A DNA stretch of 64,000 nt. It comes from an uncultured Caulobacterales bacterium (GTDB lineage Bacteria; Pseudomonadota; Alphaproteobacteria; Caulobacterales; Maricaulaceae). The notes beneath the pieces are model-generated. The model worked only from the letters and a program-made list of their open reading frames with translations. It was not told the DNA's origin and did no database searches. The position numbers and the translations under genes were made by a program. The stretch's first letter is position 1, and every line of letters begins with the position of its first letter. Below, one piece after another: positions 47,901 to 57,451 of this stretch. The stretch covers positions 1 through 64,000 of the forward strand of contig CALKXY010000004.1 in assembly GCA_938003545.1 (NCBI GenBank), in the 5' to 3' direction.

Positions 47901-48435
47901 GCGAATGCAGGCCTGAAATACCAGCGGCTTCTTCGAGGATGCGGCGGCGGTTAGAGGGTTTGGCTGCGATGAGTTCGGAAATTTGACCTTGGCGGACAAG
48001 CGCGGGCGAGTTTGCCCCCGTTGATGCGTCAGCAAAGAGAAGTTGAACATCTTTGGCGCGGACCGTCTTGCCGTTGATTTTATACTTAGAGCCTTTGGAC
48101 TTCTCGATAATCCGCATGATTTCTAACGTGTCATCGTCATTAAAGGCAGGCGGGGCGATCCGCGCGGAGTTATCAACCGTGATGGTGACATGAGCCTGAT
48201 TACGGCCCGGACGTGTTTTTGTCCCGTTGAAGATCACATCTTCCATCGCCGCGCCGCGCATGGCTTTGGCAGAATTTGCGCCCATAACCCAACGAATGGC
48301 TTCCAAAAGATTGGACTTACCGCAGCCATTCGGGCCGACGATACCCGTCAGGCCGGGTTCGATGAGGAATTCCGTCGGTTCGACGAAAGATTTAAAGCCC
48401 GTCAGCTTAATAGAATTAAAGACGAGCGATCCCAT
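44983..48435 (-). CDS. smc: Chromosome segregation protein SMC
   Basis: A 1150-residue condensin ATPase. Walker A is GPNGCGKSN at residues 34-42; long coiled coils flank a hinge at about 500-650; the C-terminal head has the ABC signature LLSGGEQAMTA and Walker B CVLDEVDAPLDD. It organises and segregates the chromosome. The gene starts 3 bases after the stop of a DsbA-like gene and continues its transcript. ScpA/ScpB are not in this window. Confidence 0.97.
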   Translation of the reverse strand: MGSLVFNSIKLTGFKSFVEPTEFLIEPGLTGIVGPNGCGKSNLLEAIRWVMGANSAKAMRGAAMEDVIFNGTKTRPGRNQAHVTITVDNSARIAPPAFNDDDTLEIMRIIEKSKGSKYKINGKTVRAKDVQLLFADASTGANSPALVRQGQISELIAAKPSNRRRILEEAAGISGLHSRRHEAELRLRAAETNLDRLEDIVGQIESQLLSLRRQSRQASRYKRLAGEIHEYKALLWLKRWQAALDTLELAQTDLREREKSVADTQLRASESMRRADELSGLLEPKREEQLIAAALLARLNAAKEALEQDEETARSEVRKLESQLADISSDLTHEQEVVDDAAKAEDRLAAEHAELSALKDISAALDAAADAAAEALKARNTLDADFNELTRKTADQSARREAAERELTQVQQRRSRIRIELEQTEDKLASLDTDSFGNANLFGAASQEALEKLEAARATEQRLTAERTKTEEADSTAREYLSTVRQATQKLTAEKSALENVLRRSASADWTPALDSVQAKAGYEQALAAVLGEDLDAAVGGSAGLRWDGADIPTQSLPAGVDPITDHITAPKELKARLSQIGVASVDDIHTKAKGLKPGQRLVSPRGDVIRWDGFTIAAGVETSAAIKLKQQNRIKELDAEIATADAGIASATAAFETAREARQMAETAARNARKILPDLERADRAAQAAMAQYETDIARASAQKTNLEDRIARLTAEADELNKQVAAAEENLATHSGGEDLSAQSAELAERLRTARDLADDASAQYRSLKNESEARATRLKAVETERANWSRRSESAGKRVATLENRRAAIEMSLAAATNGPDQFVERRTRLFAELAAAEARRTAAADALSVSEKETHDAVQASREAETAAGAAREARAASAARLTAAQERIGETKARVNETLNCEPSELKSHLGELTTDSNLSENDIERKLERLNAEREKMGGVNLRADEEAVEQEERLSAMVSEREDLIAAIARLREGIDELNTEGRQRLLAAFDTVNSHFGRLFQTLFGGGEAALALTESDDPLQAGLEVMARPPGKSLKAMSLLSGGEQAMTATALIFAVFLSNPAPVCVLDEVDAPLDDANVARYCDLLDDMKKNTNTKFIAITHNPVTMSRMDRLFGVTMAEQGVSQLLSIELSKAEALVAAE

Positions 48436-48438
48436 GGA

Positions 48439-49122
48439 TTAGTCTTCTGTCGTTTCCGCGGGCACGTCTTCGCCTAGCATTGGCAGGATGATTGCTTCGA
48501 TGCTCTCCAGATCGTTTTTGTTAATCCGTTGTCCGTTCGCAAAAACGCTGGGTGTGCCTGTAACGCCTTGATCATAGCCGAGTTGAGCAAAGGCTTCATA
48601 ACGCGATGTGATGTCTGGATCGCTCATGCATGTGATGAACTCTTGTTCGGATAACCCTGATGCTTTTGCGAGGCTGATATAAGCTTGGCGCAATTGTCCT
48701 TTTTGACCCATGTCGAAAATTTGTGACTGACGGTCAAATTGGATTTTGATGTTTTTAAAGAACTTATCTCGGTCACCGCAAAGCGCCAATTTATGACCAG
48801 CTGTTGCAATTTCAACATTTGAGGCTGGAAACGGGCGGAAGACATATTTCACTTTGCCTGTGTCGACATATTTGCTTTTGACTTCGGGATAGACATTTTT
48901 GTGCCAATACGCGCAACCTGGGCAAGCGACTGATGCATATTCGACCAATGTGACCGGCGCGTTCGCATCCCCAAGGATGTAATCATCGGCGACAGTATAT
49001 TTACCATCTGCGCCGCCTGTCGAAACGGCAGCTTTATCCGCGCCGCCACAAGCGGACAGAGCTAAGGCGCTACCAGCCAGCAACAATACAAAACGTCTCG
49101 AAAGCGAATCAAAATTTCTCAT
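48439..49122 (-). CDS. DsbA-family thiol-disulfide protein, lipoprotein
   Basis: A 227-residue periplasmic thioredoxin-fold protein. Lipobox LSAC gives a lipid-anchored Cys25, and the active site is CPGC at 67-70 (DsbA usually CPHC). A cis-Pro lies in VTGTPSVFANG. It likely oxidises or isomerises disulfides. It is in a tight minus-strand cluster dciA-dsbA2-this-smc. Confidence 0.88.
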   Translation of the reverse strand: MRNFDSLSRRFVLLLAGSALALSACGGADKAAVSTGGADGKYTVADDYILGDANAPVTLVEYASVACPGCAYWHKNVYPEVKSKYVDTGKVKYVFRPFPASNVEIATAGHKLALCGDRDKFFKNIKIQFDRQSQIFDMGQKGQLRQAYISLAKASGLSEQEFITCMSDPDITSRYEAFAQLGYDQGVTGTPSVFANGQRINKNDLESIEAIILPMLGEDVPAETTED

Positions 49123-49236
49123 AGAAGTAACTCTTCGGATTTAGCCAGATTTAGCAAGGGCACGGGCAATGCGAGCCTTACATAGGTTGTGGGCGATTAA
49201 TCGTGATTAGGATGAAATCAAGGCGAATTTAAGCCC

Positions 49237-49968
49237 TTATTCGTGGGCGTGACCCGTGTGGTCTGTCGTGGATTTTATGCCTGCAGGCAGGGCTGACAGA
49301 CCTTTTTCGTCCATTTCAGTGATAAGATCGACCAAAGTTTCTGCATCGGATGCGCCCTCATAGGCTTCGCCATTAATAAAGAATGCAGGAACGCCGCGAA
49401 CGTTCGCGACGCTCGCGCGGTCTGAATTATCTCTGATATGCGCGACCATGTCGGGATTGCGCAGACAGGCCGTGATGGCATCGTCGTCTTCCATGCCGGC
49501 TAGTTTTGCGATCTTATTATATGTCTCGCGTCCGCGGCCCTCACTGGCATCTTTGAAAATCTGTTCTTGGTTTTCCATCTGATATTCGATGATGGACATA
49601 TAATCAGCAGAGGGTGCGCACTCCGCCAAAAGGAAGCCTGTCATGGCCAATTGTGCTGGGGCTGTCGGGAACTCGCGAAAGACAACACGTAATTTCCCAG
49701 TCTCGACAAGGTCAGCTTTCACAGCTGGCCATTCATTTGAAAACCAATTGCCGCAGTGGGAGCAGGTGATTGAGGCCCAAACGATTAACGTTAAAGCGGC
49801 ATCTTCGCTGCCGATTACATGGTCATCAGGGGCTTCGGTCAGTGCGAAGTCCGTCACATGCGCGGGCAAATCAACGGCGGGCGCACCGCTTTTATCTTGC
49901 GCAAAACTCACCAGAGGCGTCAGGGCCGTTGTCGCGGCGAGGGCGAGTGCGAGGATAAATTGTTTCAT
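49237..49968 (-). CDS. DsbA-family thiol-disulfide protein, secreted
   Basis: A 243-residue paralogue of the next gene. A Sec signal peptide (about 1-23, VSFAQ) is followed by a DsbA fold with the active site CSHC at 69-72 and the cis-Pro loop VRGVPAFFINGE. The C terminus ends in a His-rich TGHAHE. Different active-site dipeptides (SH here, PG in the neighbour) suggest different redox potentials. It starts 3 bases after dciA. Confidence 0.88.
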   Translation of the reverse strand: MKQFILALALAATTALTPLVSFAQDKSGAPAVDLPAHVTDFALTEAPDDHVIGSEDAALTLIVWASITCSHCGNWFSNEWPAVKADLVETGKLRVVFREFPTAPAQLAMTGFLLAECAPSADYMSIIEYQMENQEQIFKDASEGRGRETYNKIAKLAGMEDDDAITACLRNPDMVAHIRDNSDRASVANVRGVPAFFINGEAYEGASDAETLVDLITEMDEKGLSALPAGIKSTTDHTGHAHE

Positions 49969-49971
49969 CTC

Positions 49972-50499
49972 TTACGATCCTTTCGAGATCACATTGCGGC
50001 CCATGGCTTCCAAGGCTTGCTTTAGTCGTTCGTTTTTTACTGTCGACAAACTGTCCTGCAATGCGGCTTCTTGCCGAGGGGCCAATCCACGTTTCGGTTG
50101 GGACCTTACAGGTGCAGTCATACGCGATTGGACGACCTTAATTCGCGTAACATGACTGGGACCTAAATGCGCATTTAACCGCGCGATGATGGGGCCAGAT
50201 TGGGCTAGAATGAGGGCGGCGGCGGGACCGGGGGCGGAAATAATCAAGGTGCGACCGCTGCGTCCGCCTAAAAAACGAACTGGTGTCGAAATTTTGGACC
50301 ATCGCGGTCCCATGATTTCGGGCCACACGCGTTCAAGCGATAAAGCAGATCGCCCAGCGCCATGTTTCTTTGCTAATGGGCGCATGACTTTTGATACGGA
50401 TAAGCCTGCGCTGGGCGCAGCGCGAAACTGCGGGCGCGCGCGCTGGCTTTCGATCCAATGTCCGAGGACTTGGCGGTTATGTCGATCATCTTCTGACAT
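49972..50499 (-). CDS. dciA: DciA family (DUF721) helicase-loading protein
   Basis: A 175-residue protein. The DUF721 core (about 40-110: LSLERVWPEIMGPRWSKISTPVRFLGGRSGRTLIISAPGPAAALILAQ) is clear; the C terminus is basic. DciA assists loading of the replicative helicase in bacteria lacking DnaC. It is divergent from mutY and heads the cluster with the two DsbA-like genes and smc. Confidence 0.88.
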   Translation of the reverse strand: MSEDDRHNRQVLGHWIESQRARPQFRAAPSAGLSVSKVMRPLAKKHGAGRSALSLERVWPEIMGPRWSKISTPVRFLGGRSGRTLIISAPGPAAALILAQSGPIIARLNAHLGPSHVTRIKVVQSRMTAPVRSQPKRGLAPRQEAALQDSLSTVKNERLKQALEAMGRNVISKGS

Positions 50500-50552
50500 C
50501 AGATTCAGTGTCGCCTATTGAAGCGTAGCGGTAAAGCGGACAGAGCCGTTTT

Positions 50553-51578
50553 ATGCATAACGTTTTAGACATGCGCACGGCGCTTTTGCGATGGTATGAT
50601 GATCAGGGACGCACTTTGCCGTGGCGCGTCCGTCCAGAGGACCGCGTGCGCGGTATTGTGCCCAATCCTTATGCAATATGGCTCTCCGAAGTGATGAGCC
50701 AGCAAACGACGCTTGCACATGCCACGCCCTATTGGGAGGCTTATCGTTCAGCGTTTCCAACCGTGGTCGATCTGGCAAATGCGGACCGCGAGGTTATTTT
50801 GTCTATGTGGGCGGGATTGGGATATTATGCGCGCGCGCGAAACCTGCATAAATGTGCGGGCGTCGTGCGGGACGAACATAGAGGTGTTTTTCCGACGGAT
50901 GAGAAGACGCTGCTGAGCTTGCCGGGCATAGGTCCCTATACGGCGGCCACCATTGCCGCGATTTGCGCAGATGAAGCGACGAATATCGTCGATGGTAATG
51001 TGGAACGCGTGATCTCGCGGAGCTTTGCATATGCCTCGCCGCTGCCGAAAGGACGAAAAGGACTGCGTGATCTGGCGGGGACATTGGTTCGGGCCGACCG
51101 ACCTGGTGATTATGGCCAAGCCTTGATGGACCTTGGTGCAACGATTTGCTCTCCGAAAAACCCAACCTGTTTGTTGTGTCCGTGGCAGACGTGGTGCGTT
51201 GCTCATGCGCAGGGTGAGGAAACGAAATACCCGATCAAGACAAAGAAAAAACAGATACCTGTCCGCTATGGTTATGGGTATGTTTTGCAATGCAGCGGCG
51301 AGATTTTGGTCGAGCGCCGTCCGGATAAAGGGCTTTTGGGCGGAATGCTCGGATCGCCAACCAGCGCATGGGGAGATAAACCCACGGATCATTCAGCCGC
51401 GCCAATGAAGCGAAATTGGGAAGCGAAAGGCGAAATCCGCCATGTCTTTACGCATTTCGAATTACGGCTGGAGGTCTTCACCGCCGAGATTGATCAGCGG
51501 GTTGACGGTGAATGGGTGAGCGATATTTCGGGGTTGCCGACTGTGTTTCGGAAAGTTGTGGAAGCGGGCCTGGCTTAA
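50553..51578 (+). CDS. mutY: A/G-specific adenine glycosylase
   Basis: A 341-residue DNA repair enzyme removing adenine opposite 8-oxoguanine. The HhH motif is LSLPGIGPYTAATIAAI, the catalytic Asp is in NIVDGNVERV, and the 4Fe-4S cluster is C-x6-C-x2-C-x5-C (ICSPKNPTCLLCPWQTWC). The C-terminal MutT-like domain checks for 8-oxoG. Length is normal. Confidence 0.96.
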   Translation: MHNVLDMRTALLRWYDDQGRTLPWRVRPEDRVRGIVPNPYAIWLSEVMSQQTTLAHATPYWEAYRSAFPTVVDLANADREVILSMWAGLGYYARARNLHKCAGVVRDEHRGVFPTDEKTLLSLPGIGPYTAATIAAICADEATNIVDGNVERVISRSFAYASPLPKGRKGLRDLAGTLVRADRPGDYGQALMDLGATICSPKNPTCLLCPWQTWCVAHAQGEETKYPIKTKKKQIPVRYGYGYVLQCSGEILVERRPDKGLLGGMLGSPTSAWGDKPTDHSAAPMKRNWEAKGEIRHVFTHFELRLEVFTAEIDQRVDGEWVSDISGLPTVFRKVVEAGLA

Positions 51579-51664
51579 TCGGGTGTCTTTGCAGATTTGT
51601 CAGGCTTTGTTCAAATCGCGTCTCATTTCTAATGATGCGGTATTTGATATGTGCGTCTCGCATT

Positions 51665-51702
51665 AAAAAAGGCGCGGAGCCAAGTGACCCGCACCTTTTG
51701 AT
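51665..51702. terminator. Imperfect hairpin between mutY and DUF2853
   Basis: AAGGCGCGG and CCGCACCTT pair with one internal mismatch across about 12 bases, flanked by A and T runs. It suits bidirectional termination of the two convergent genes. Confidence 0.5.
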
Positions 51703-51734
51703 AAAATTGAACCTCAAATGAGAGGTCGCAGGTC

Positions 51735-52079
51735 TTACTTGTCGTAAACGCTGGCTTTGTTGAAATGCTTTGTCAGGAGGTAATAGACAACTGCGCGATA
51801 TTTGTTGCGATTGGATTTACCGTATTTTTCCATCACGGCTGCAAGCGCGCCGTCGAGGTCTTGGCTATCGGATAAGCCGAGTTTCTTGATGAGGAAGTTG
51901 TTCTTCACTGTATCAAGCTCGGACTGATCGGAGCCAGACACAGTAGATGCGTCTTTATTATAGATGGATGGACCACAGCCGATTGTGACTTTCGTCAATA
52001 GGTCCATGTCCGGCGTCTCGCCGATTTTCGTTTTGATGTCTTCAGCGTATTTTGCGATCAAGTCGTCACGTTTGCTCAT
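51735..52079 (-). CDS. DUF2853 family protein
   Basis: A 114-residue helical protein matching the DUF2853 family across its length (MSKRDDLIAKYAEDI, TKVTIGCGPSIYN, NRNKYRAVVYYLLTKHF). Function unknown, soluble. AGGAG lies before the ATG. Confidence 0.88.
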   Translation of the reverse strand: MSKRDDLIAKYAEDIKTKIGETPDMDLLTKVTIGCGPSIYNKDASTVSGSDQSELDTVKNNFLIKKLGLSDSQDLDGALAAVMEKYGKSNRNKYRAVVYYLLTKHFNKASVYDK

Positions 52080-52189
52080 AGTGTTCTCCTAAGGTCCCCA
52101 AATATAAGAAAGCCCGAGCGGCTGCCCGGGCCTCGTCATTGCTATGGTTAAACTAAGTTAAACGCAAGCTGAACGGGTTTAACTTTACG

Positions 52190-53806
<1,617 letters not shown>

Positions 53807-54286
53807 ATGGATTACGCCGTTAGAGACACAGTTGAGTATTTTGAAACAGCGGACGTTGAAGTCGCAGATGAGATGGCTTTGACGCCAGATTTGATGTCGC
53901 CTGTTATGGAAAGGTTTCGTCAGAGTGCCGCTACTGCGCCAAATAAGCGAATGCACGGTGCCGTTTATAAAACATTGGGAGCCATGTTTATTGGTATCTT
54001 GACGGTTTGGGCGATTACGTTTCGTGAAACGCCATCTGTCTTGTTCAATTTGAGCATCTGCTTTGTCTATCTCGCCATGTATCTAGGCGGCCCCATTCTT
54101 TTTGCGCGTGTGACCGGACAAGGCGTGAGTGATGATCTGCCCTTACGGAAATTCCTCCGCGAGCCTTTCGATACGAACACAGGCATCATCACGGGTAAGC
54201 AGGCCTGGATTCAGGTTTGCATCATTCCTGGCGCGTTATTTATCTGTACCATCGGAATGGGGATCGCGGCCACAATCGCGAATTAG
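53807..54286 (+). CDS. Hypothetical membrane protein, three helices
   Basis: A 159-residue protein. An acidic cytoplasmic N-terminal 60 residues precede helices at about 59-77, 80-98 and 132-152. GGAG lies six bases before the ATG at 53807; the frame extends upstream through A+T-rich sequence, which I take as promoter. No family is recognised. Confidence 0.65.
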   Translation: MDYAVRDTVEYFETADVEVADEMALTPDLMSPVMERFRQSAATAPNKRMHGAVYKTLGAMFIGILTVWAITFRETPSVLFNLSICFVYLAMYLGGPILFARVTGQGVSDDLPLRKFLREPFDTNTGIITGKQAWIQVCIIPGALFICTIGMGIAATIAN

Positions 54287-54302
54287 AATATTTTGTGGTT
54301 TG

Positions 54303-54689
54303 TTATAGAAGTAGATCGGCGGCGAAAAACGCAAAAAATCCGCCGATTATATAGATGAAGATTGAGGTGTAGAGCAGAATTCCGCTGAGCCTTCGTAGGC
54401 GCGTGCAGGCTCTGGCGGCATCTACATCAACAGGGCAGGGCGCGTTACGAGCATGCCAGCGCGAAAGAGCGGCCGCGGCGAGTAAAATGCCTGACAGTAT
54501 AAATAACCCGACTTTATGTTCCGTCAGCCAAACATAGCCTGGTACATTTGAGCTGATCCCCGCCATGACGGCCCCCGCGCCGATGGTGACAAGCAAGGCA
54601 GGTAGGGCGCAGCAGAGCAATGTCGACGTACTGGCGAAAAGGGATAGTGTGGGCGCGAATAAGACGCGTTTTGTGATTGGTTCAGCCAT
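54303..54689 (-). CDS. MerT-like membrane protein of the CsoR cluster
   Basis: A 128-residue inner-membrane protein with three helices (about 8-32, 52-72 and 100-124). A vicinal Cys pair sits in the first helix (TLLCCALPALLV), as in MerT/MerC mercuric transporters, and two more Cys in APCPVDVDAARACTR at about 88-99. Such proteins move soft metal ions across the membrane. It is third in the CsoR-linked operon after an HMA-domain protein, which matches the MerP-MerT order. Confidence 0.75.
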   Translation of the reverse strand: MAEPITKRVLFAPTLSLFASTSTLLCCALPALLVTIGAGAVMAGISSNVPGYVWLTEHKVGLFILSGILLAAAALSRWHARNAPCPVDVDAARACTRLRRLSGILLYTSIFIYIIGGFFAFFAADLLL

Positions 54690-54704
54690 GAGATGTCGTC
54701 TCGA

Positions 54705-55166
54705 CTAACCGTCTATGAGATTTGGGCCTCGGGCAATTGAATCTACTTTATAACCAGATTTTTTCACAGCCTTGATGAGTTCTTTATCTGTCATGGTCGC
54801 GCCAGGTTTCAGAACGAGGTTGAGTGTTTTGCTATCTAGGTCGACATAAACGGCTGCGACATCGTCGCGTTTACCAAATGTCTTGTTCATGGCTTTGACG
54901 CAGAAATCACAGACAGCTCCCAACACTTTGGCTACAATAGGTTCTCCGCCTGCCGCGACGGCAGCGGCGAGGTTTGGTTGATTTGCGAGTGTCAGGGAGT
55001 TGATCACCTCTGTCTCTTCATGTGTCTCGGCCTCATGATCATGTCCTGCATGGTGGTCAGGTTTGTAAGCAGACCCATGGTCCATCTTACTGTGATCTAT
55101 ATTGTCCTGCGCGAAAGCGGGCGTTGCGAAAGCCATAAGGGCTGGGATGAGAAGTCTGCGAAACAT
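54705..55166 (-). CDS. Periplasmic His-rich HMA-domain (MerP-like) protein
   Basis: A 153-residue exported protein. Signal peptide about 1-19 (TPAFAQD), then a His-rich stretch (DHSKMDHG, DHHAGHDHEAETHEE) that can bind metal, then a heavy-metal-associated domain at about 75-145 with the variant metal loop AVCDFCVKAMNKTF. CxxC fits Cu(I) or Hg(II). GGAG lies before the ATG at 55166. Part of the CsoR-divergent operon. Confidence 0.8.
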   Translation of the reverse strand: MFRRLLIPALMAFATPAFAQDNIDHSKMDHGSAYKPDHHAGHDHEAETHEETEVINSLTLANQPNLAAAVAAGGEPIVAKVLGAVCDFCVKAMNKTFGKRDDVAAVYVDLDSKTLNLVLKPGATMTDKELIKAVKKSGYKVDSIARGPNLIDG

Positions 55167-55191
55167 AGATGTCTCCAATTAGGTAACTAAA

Positions 55192-55833
55192 TTAAAATCG
55201 ATATTGAAAATTGAGGAGGGGTGCGTCGCTGGTGACGTTCCAGCCTGCTTCAAATAAAGCCGTCCCGTAGAAAAAGCGTAAAAGCGGCGTGACACCTATG
55301 GGGTCATCATTCTCTGGACGGTGATCTACTTCTAGCATCAACCACGTATGTAACTCGCCTGTATCGCCTTTATATGGGGCGAAACCCGCGCGCGCCACTT
55401 GCATAGCAGATTGATCTAATTTGCCGAAGTCTCGTGCAGACGCACGGTAGGACAAAAACAATTGCCGTGTTTCCCAATCCGCCATAATACCAGCCTGCGC
55501 GCCAAATTGATCAGCGCCCGCATTGGATTCAATACCCGACGCCAACCCTGCCGCACCCCAAAAGTACAGATTTGCCTGATGATCTTCGCCAAACCAGCGT
55601 TTCGCCAGCCATGTGGCTTGCGGCCCAACAAAGACGATATCGGATTTACGGTCCCACTCGGTTTTTAGCCCCAAAGAATAAAACGCCGATGGCGAATAGT
55701 GAACCAAAGCCGACGTCGATTGCCGATCCGTTTCCTCTATAAGCGTCCAGCCGCCCGCATAGGATACAGGACGAGCGGAAGCCGCCGTACTCATGGCCAT
55801 TAATATGGCTGTAATTAGGCCTGTTCTTAGCAT
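55192..55833 (-). CDS. Predicted outer membrane protein of the CsoR cluster
   Basis: About 213 residues. A signal peptide (about 1-20, MSTAASARP) and alternating beta-strand pattern end in a terminal Phe (LNFQYRF), so an outer-membrane barrel is likely. No known family is recognised; it lacks the Met-rich motifs of CopB. First gene divergent from csoR. The start is uncertain: the ATG at 55833 lies within the proposed operator and has no usable ribosome site; the frame is open back to 55938. Confidence 0.65.
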   Translation of the reverse strand: MLRTGLITAILMAMSTAASARPVSYAGGWTLIEETDRQSTSALVHYSPSAFYSLGLKTEWDRKSDIVFVGPQATWLAKRWFGEDHQANLYFWGAAGLASGIESNAGADQFGAQAGIMADWETRQLFLSYRASARDFGKLDQSAMQVARAGFAPYKGDTGELHTWLMLEVDHRPENDDPIGVTPLLRFFYGTALFEAGWNVTSDAPLLNFQYRF

Positions 55834-55848
55834 ACCCCTAAGGGGTAT
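55832..55848. promoter_or_regulatory. CsoR-type operator
   Basis: ATACCCCT, one central A, then AGGGGTAT: a perfect 8-base inverted repeat with C/G tracts, the pattern bound by CsoR/RcnR-family repressors. It lies between the divergent csoR gene and the metal operon and overlaps the assumed start codon of the outer membrane protein. Confidence 0.8.
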
Positions 55849-55885
55849 ATAGAGTGAGCGTGGAAAGCAACTGTGAGGCGCAGAC

Positions 55886-56164
55886 ATGACAGATAGAAAA
55901 ACGCGGCGGGCAGGCGTAGGCCGAAGATTAGCTCGCATTGAAGGCCAAGTGCGAGGCCTTTCAAAAATGATCGAAGATGATCGCTATTGCATCGATGTAC
56001 TGACACAGGTGAAAGCCGTGCAAGCGGCTTTGAAAAAAGTCGAAGGAGAACTGCTCACAGATCATGCAGATCACTGTCTCGCCGCTGCCATGGCCAGTGA
56101 TGATCTAGCAATGCGTGAACAAAAGGTCGCGGAGTTGGTCGCATTGCTCTTAAAGAAAACATAA
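55886..56164 (+). CDS. csoR: CsoR-family copper-sensing repressor
   Basis: A 92-residue all-helical DUF156 repressor. The Cu(I) ligand set Cys35, His60 and Cys64 is present (DDRYCIDVLTQ and LTDHADHC), which separates CsoR from RcnR (needs His3 and His64) and FrmR. RRLARIEGQVRGL is the DNA-contact helix. Copper binding would release the operator at 55832-55848 and switch on the divergent operon. Confidence 0.9.
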   Translation: MTDRKTRRAGVGRRLARIEGQVRGLSKMIEDDRYCIDVLTQVKAVQAALKKVEGELLTDHADHCLAAAMASDDLAMREQKVAELVALLLKKT

Positions 56165-56269
56165 ATACCTCGCACACGTAAAACTTCATATAAGTTCACA
56201 GTAATGTCAGTCTCTATGATTAGACTTGTGAACCAAATTAAAGAAATCACCTCTCAATAAATCGTTGTA

Positions 56270-57253
56270 TTGGGGTTTGAGTTGGAAGTTCTGTTTTTTG
56301 TCATTGTCGCCGGTTTAGCTTTTGCGAATGGGGCGAACGATAACTTTAAGGGCGTCGCCACATTGTGGGGCGGAGGAGACCTCACTTACCGACAGGCTTG
56401 GTTTGTCGCGAATGCTGCAACTCTTTTAGGGGCTTGCATCGCAGTTTACCTTGGCAGCGAAGTTGCAAAGACATTCTCAGGTAAGGGTGTTGTTGGGCAA
56501 GATGTGTTAGAATCTTACGCCTTTGCTATGGCCTTTGCGGGCGGTGCAGCCGCAACTGTATTTTTGGCAACCTTCTTACGCTACCCGATTTCGACAACGC
56601 ATTCAATTCTTGGAAGTCTCGCTGGAGCAGGCGTTGCGTTGACGATGGGTGAGGTTAATTTGCAACCTCTCATCAATAAGGGCGCGATACCGCTTCTCAT
56701 GTCTCCCTTAATCGCGGCGGCTTTGACATATGTGCTTTGGAAAATTGGGTCTAAGCTAATGTCGCCATCCCGATTAACGGCCAGTTTGGAGCGTTTGAGC
56801 CGACCTTTACATATCTTATCAGGATCAGCTGTTTGTTTTTCCCGGGCTGTAAATGACACACCAAAAATCGCGTCGATTGCTTTGTTAGGTGGCGCGGCTG
56901 GAATGTCTCATGTTGCCGTTTATGCTTCTATTGGTATTGTCATGACGCTTGGCGGCGTCCTTTTTGCGCGTAGAATAGCCGTGGTGATGAGCCAAAAGAT
57001 AACAAAGATGAGTAATGCTGAAGGCCTTACAGGAAATCTTGTTACGGCTTTTCTTGTGATTTTTGCTTCAAAAATGGGACTCGCTGTATCCACAACACAC
57101 GTATCCGTTGGCGCATTATTCGGAATTGGTGCCGAAAATGGTAAAGCTGATAAAAGAAAAATGATTGAGATTGTTTTATCATGGGTTTTAACTCTACCAA
57201 TTGCTTTCGGTCTCGCCTTTACTTTCGCTAAAATATTTATGGTTTTGTCCTAA
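56270..57253 (+). CDS. PiT family inorganic phosphate transporter
   Basis: A 327-residue permease with about ten helices. Both PiT signature repeats are present: FANGANDNFKGVATLWG near the N terminus and SRAVNDTPKIASIALLGG in the second half, plus STTHSILGSLAGAG and STTHVSVGALFGIG. It imports phosphate with protons or sodium. The start is a TTG; one at 56282 with GGGG upstream is equally possible. No PhoU-like partner adjoins. Confidence 0.92.
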   Translation: MGFELEVLFFVIVAGLAFANGANDNFKGVATLWGGGDLTYRQAWFVANAATLLGACIAVYLGSEVAKTFSGKGVVGQDVLESYAFAMAFAGGAAATVFLATFLRYPISTTHSILGSLAGAGVALTMGEVNLQPLINKGAIPLLMSPLIAAALTYVLWKIGSKLMSPSRLTASLERLSRPLHILSGSAVCFSRAVNDTPKIASIALLGGAAGMSHVAVYASIGIVMTLGGVLFARRIAVVMSQKITKMSNAEGLTGNLVTAFLVIFASKMGLAVSTTHVSVGALFGIGAENGKADKRKMIEIVLSWVLTLPIAFGLAFTFAKIFMVLS

Positions 57254-57401
57254 AAGTGCCATCTGGTTGAGGGCGTTTTCTTTTCGGAATAATGACTACG
57301 CATGTGGTTTATCAAAACAAAATTTGAGAAAAACATCTCTATTATTCAAATTAGGACGCGCTTTCTAATTTTGCGCCCTAGATAGGTTTCATCGAATAAT
57401 T

Positions 57402-57418
57402 GGTAGGGTTTCCCTACC
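57402..57418. promoter_or_regulatory. Inverted repeat in the phasin gene leader
   Basis: GGTAGGG, TTT, CCCTACC: a perfect 7-base dyad 33 bases before the phasin ATG. It may be an operator for a storage regulator or a leader hairpin. Confidence 0.45.
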
Positions 57419-57451
57419 GCTGAAACTTAAACTGAAGCTAAGGACATTATC

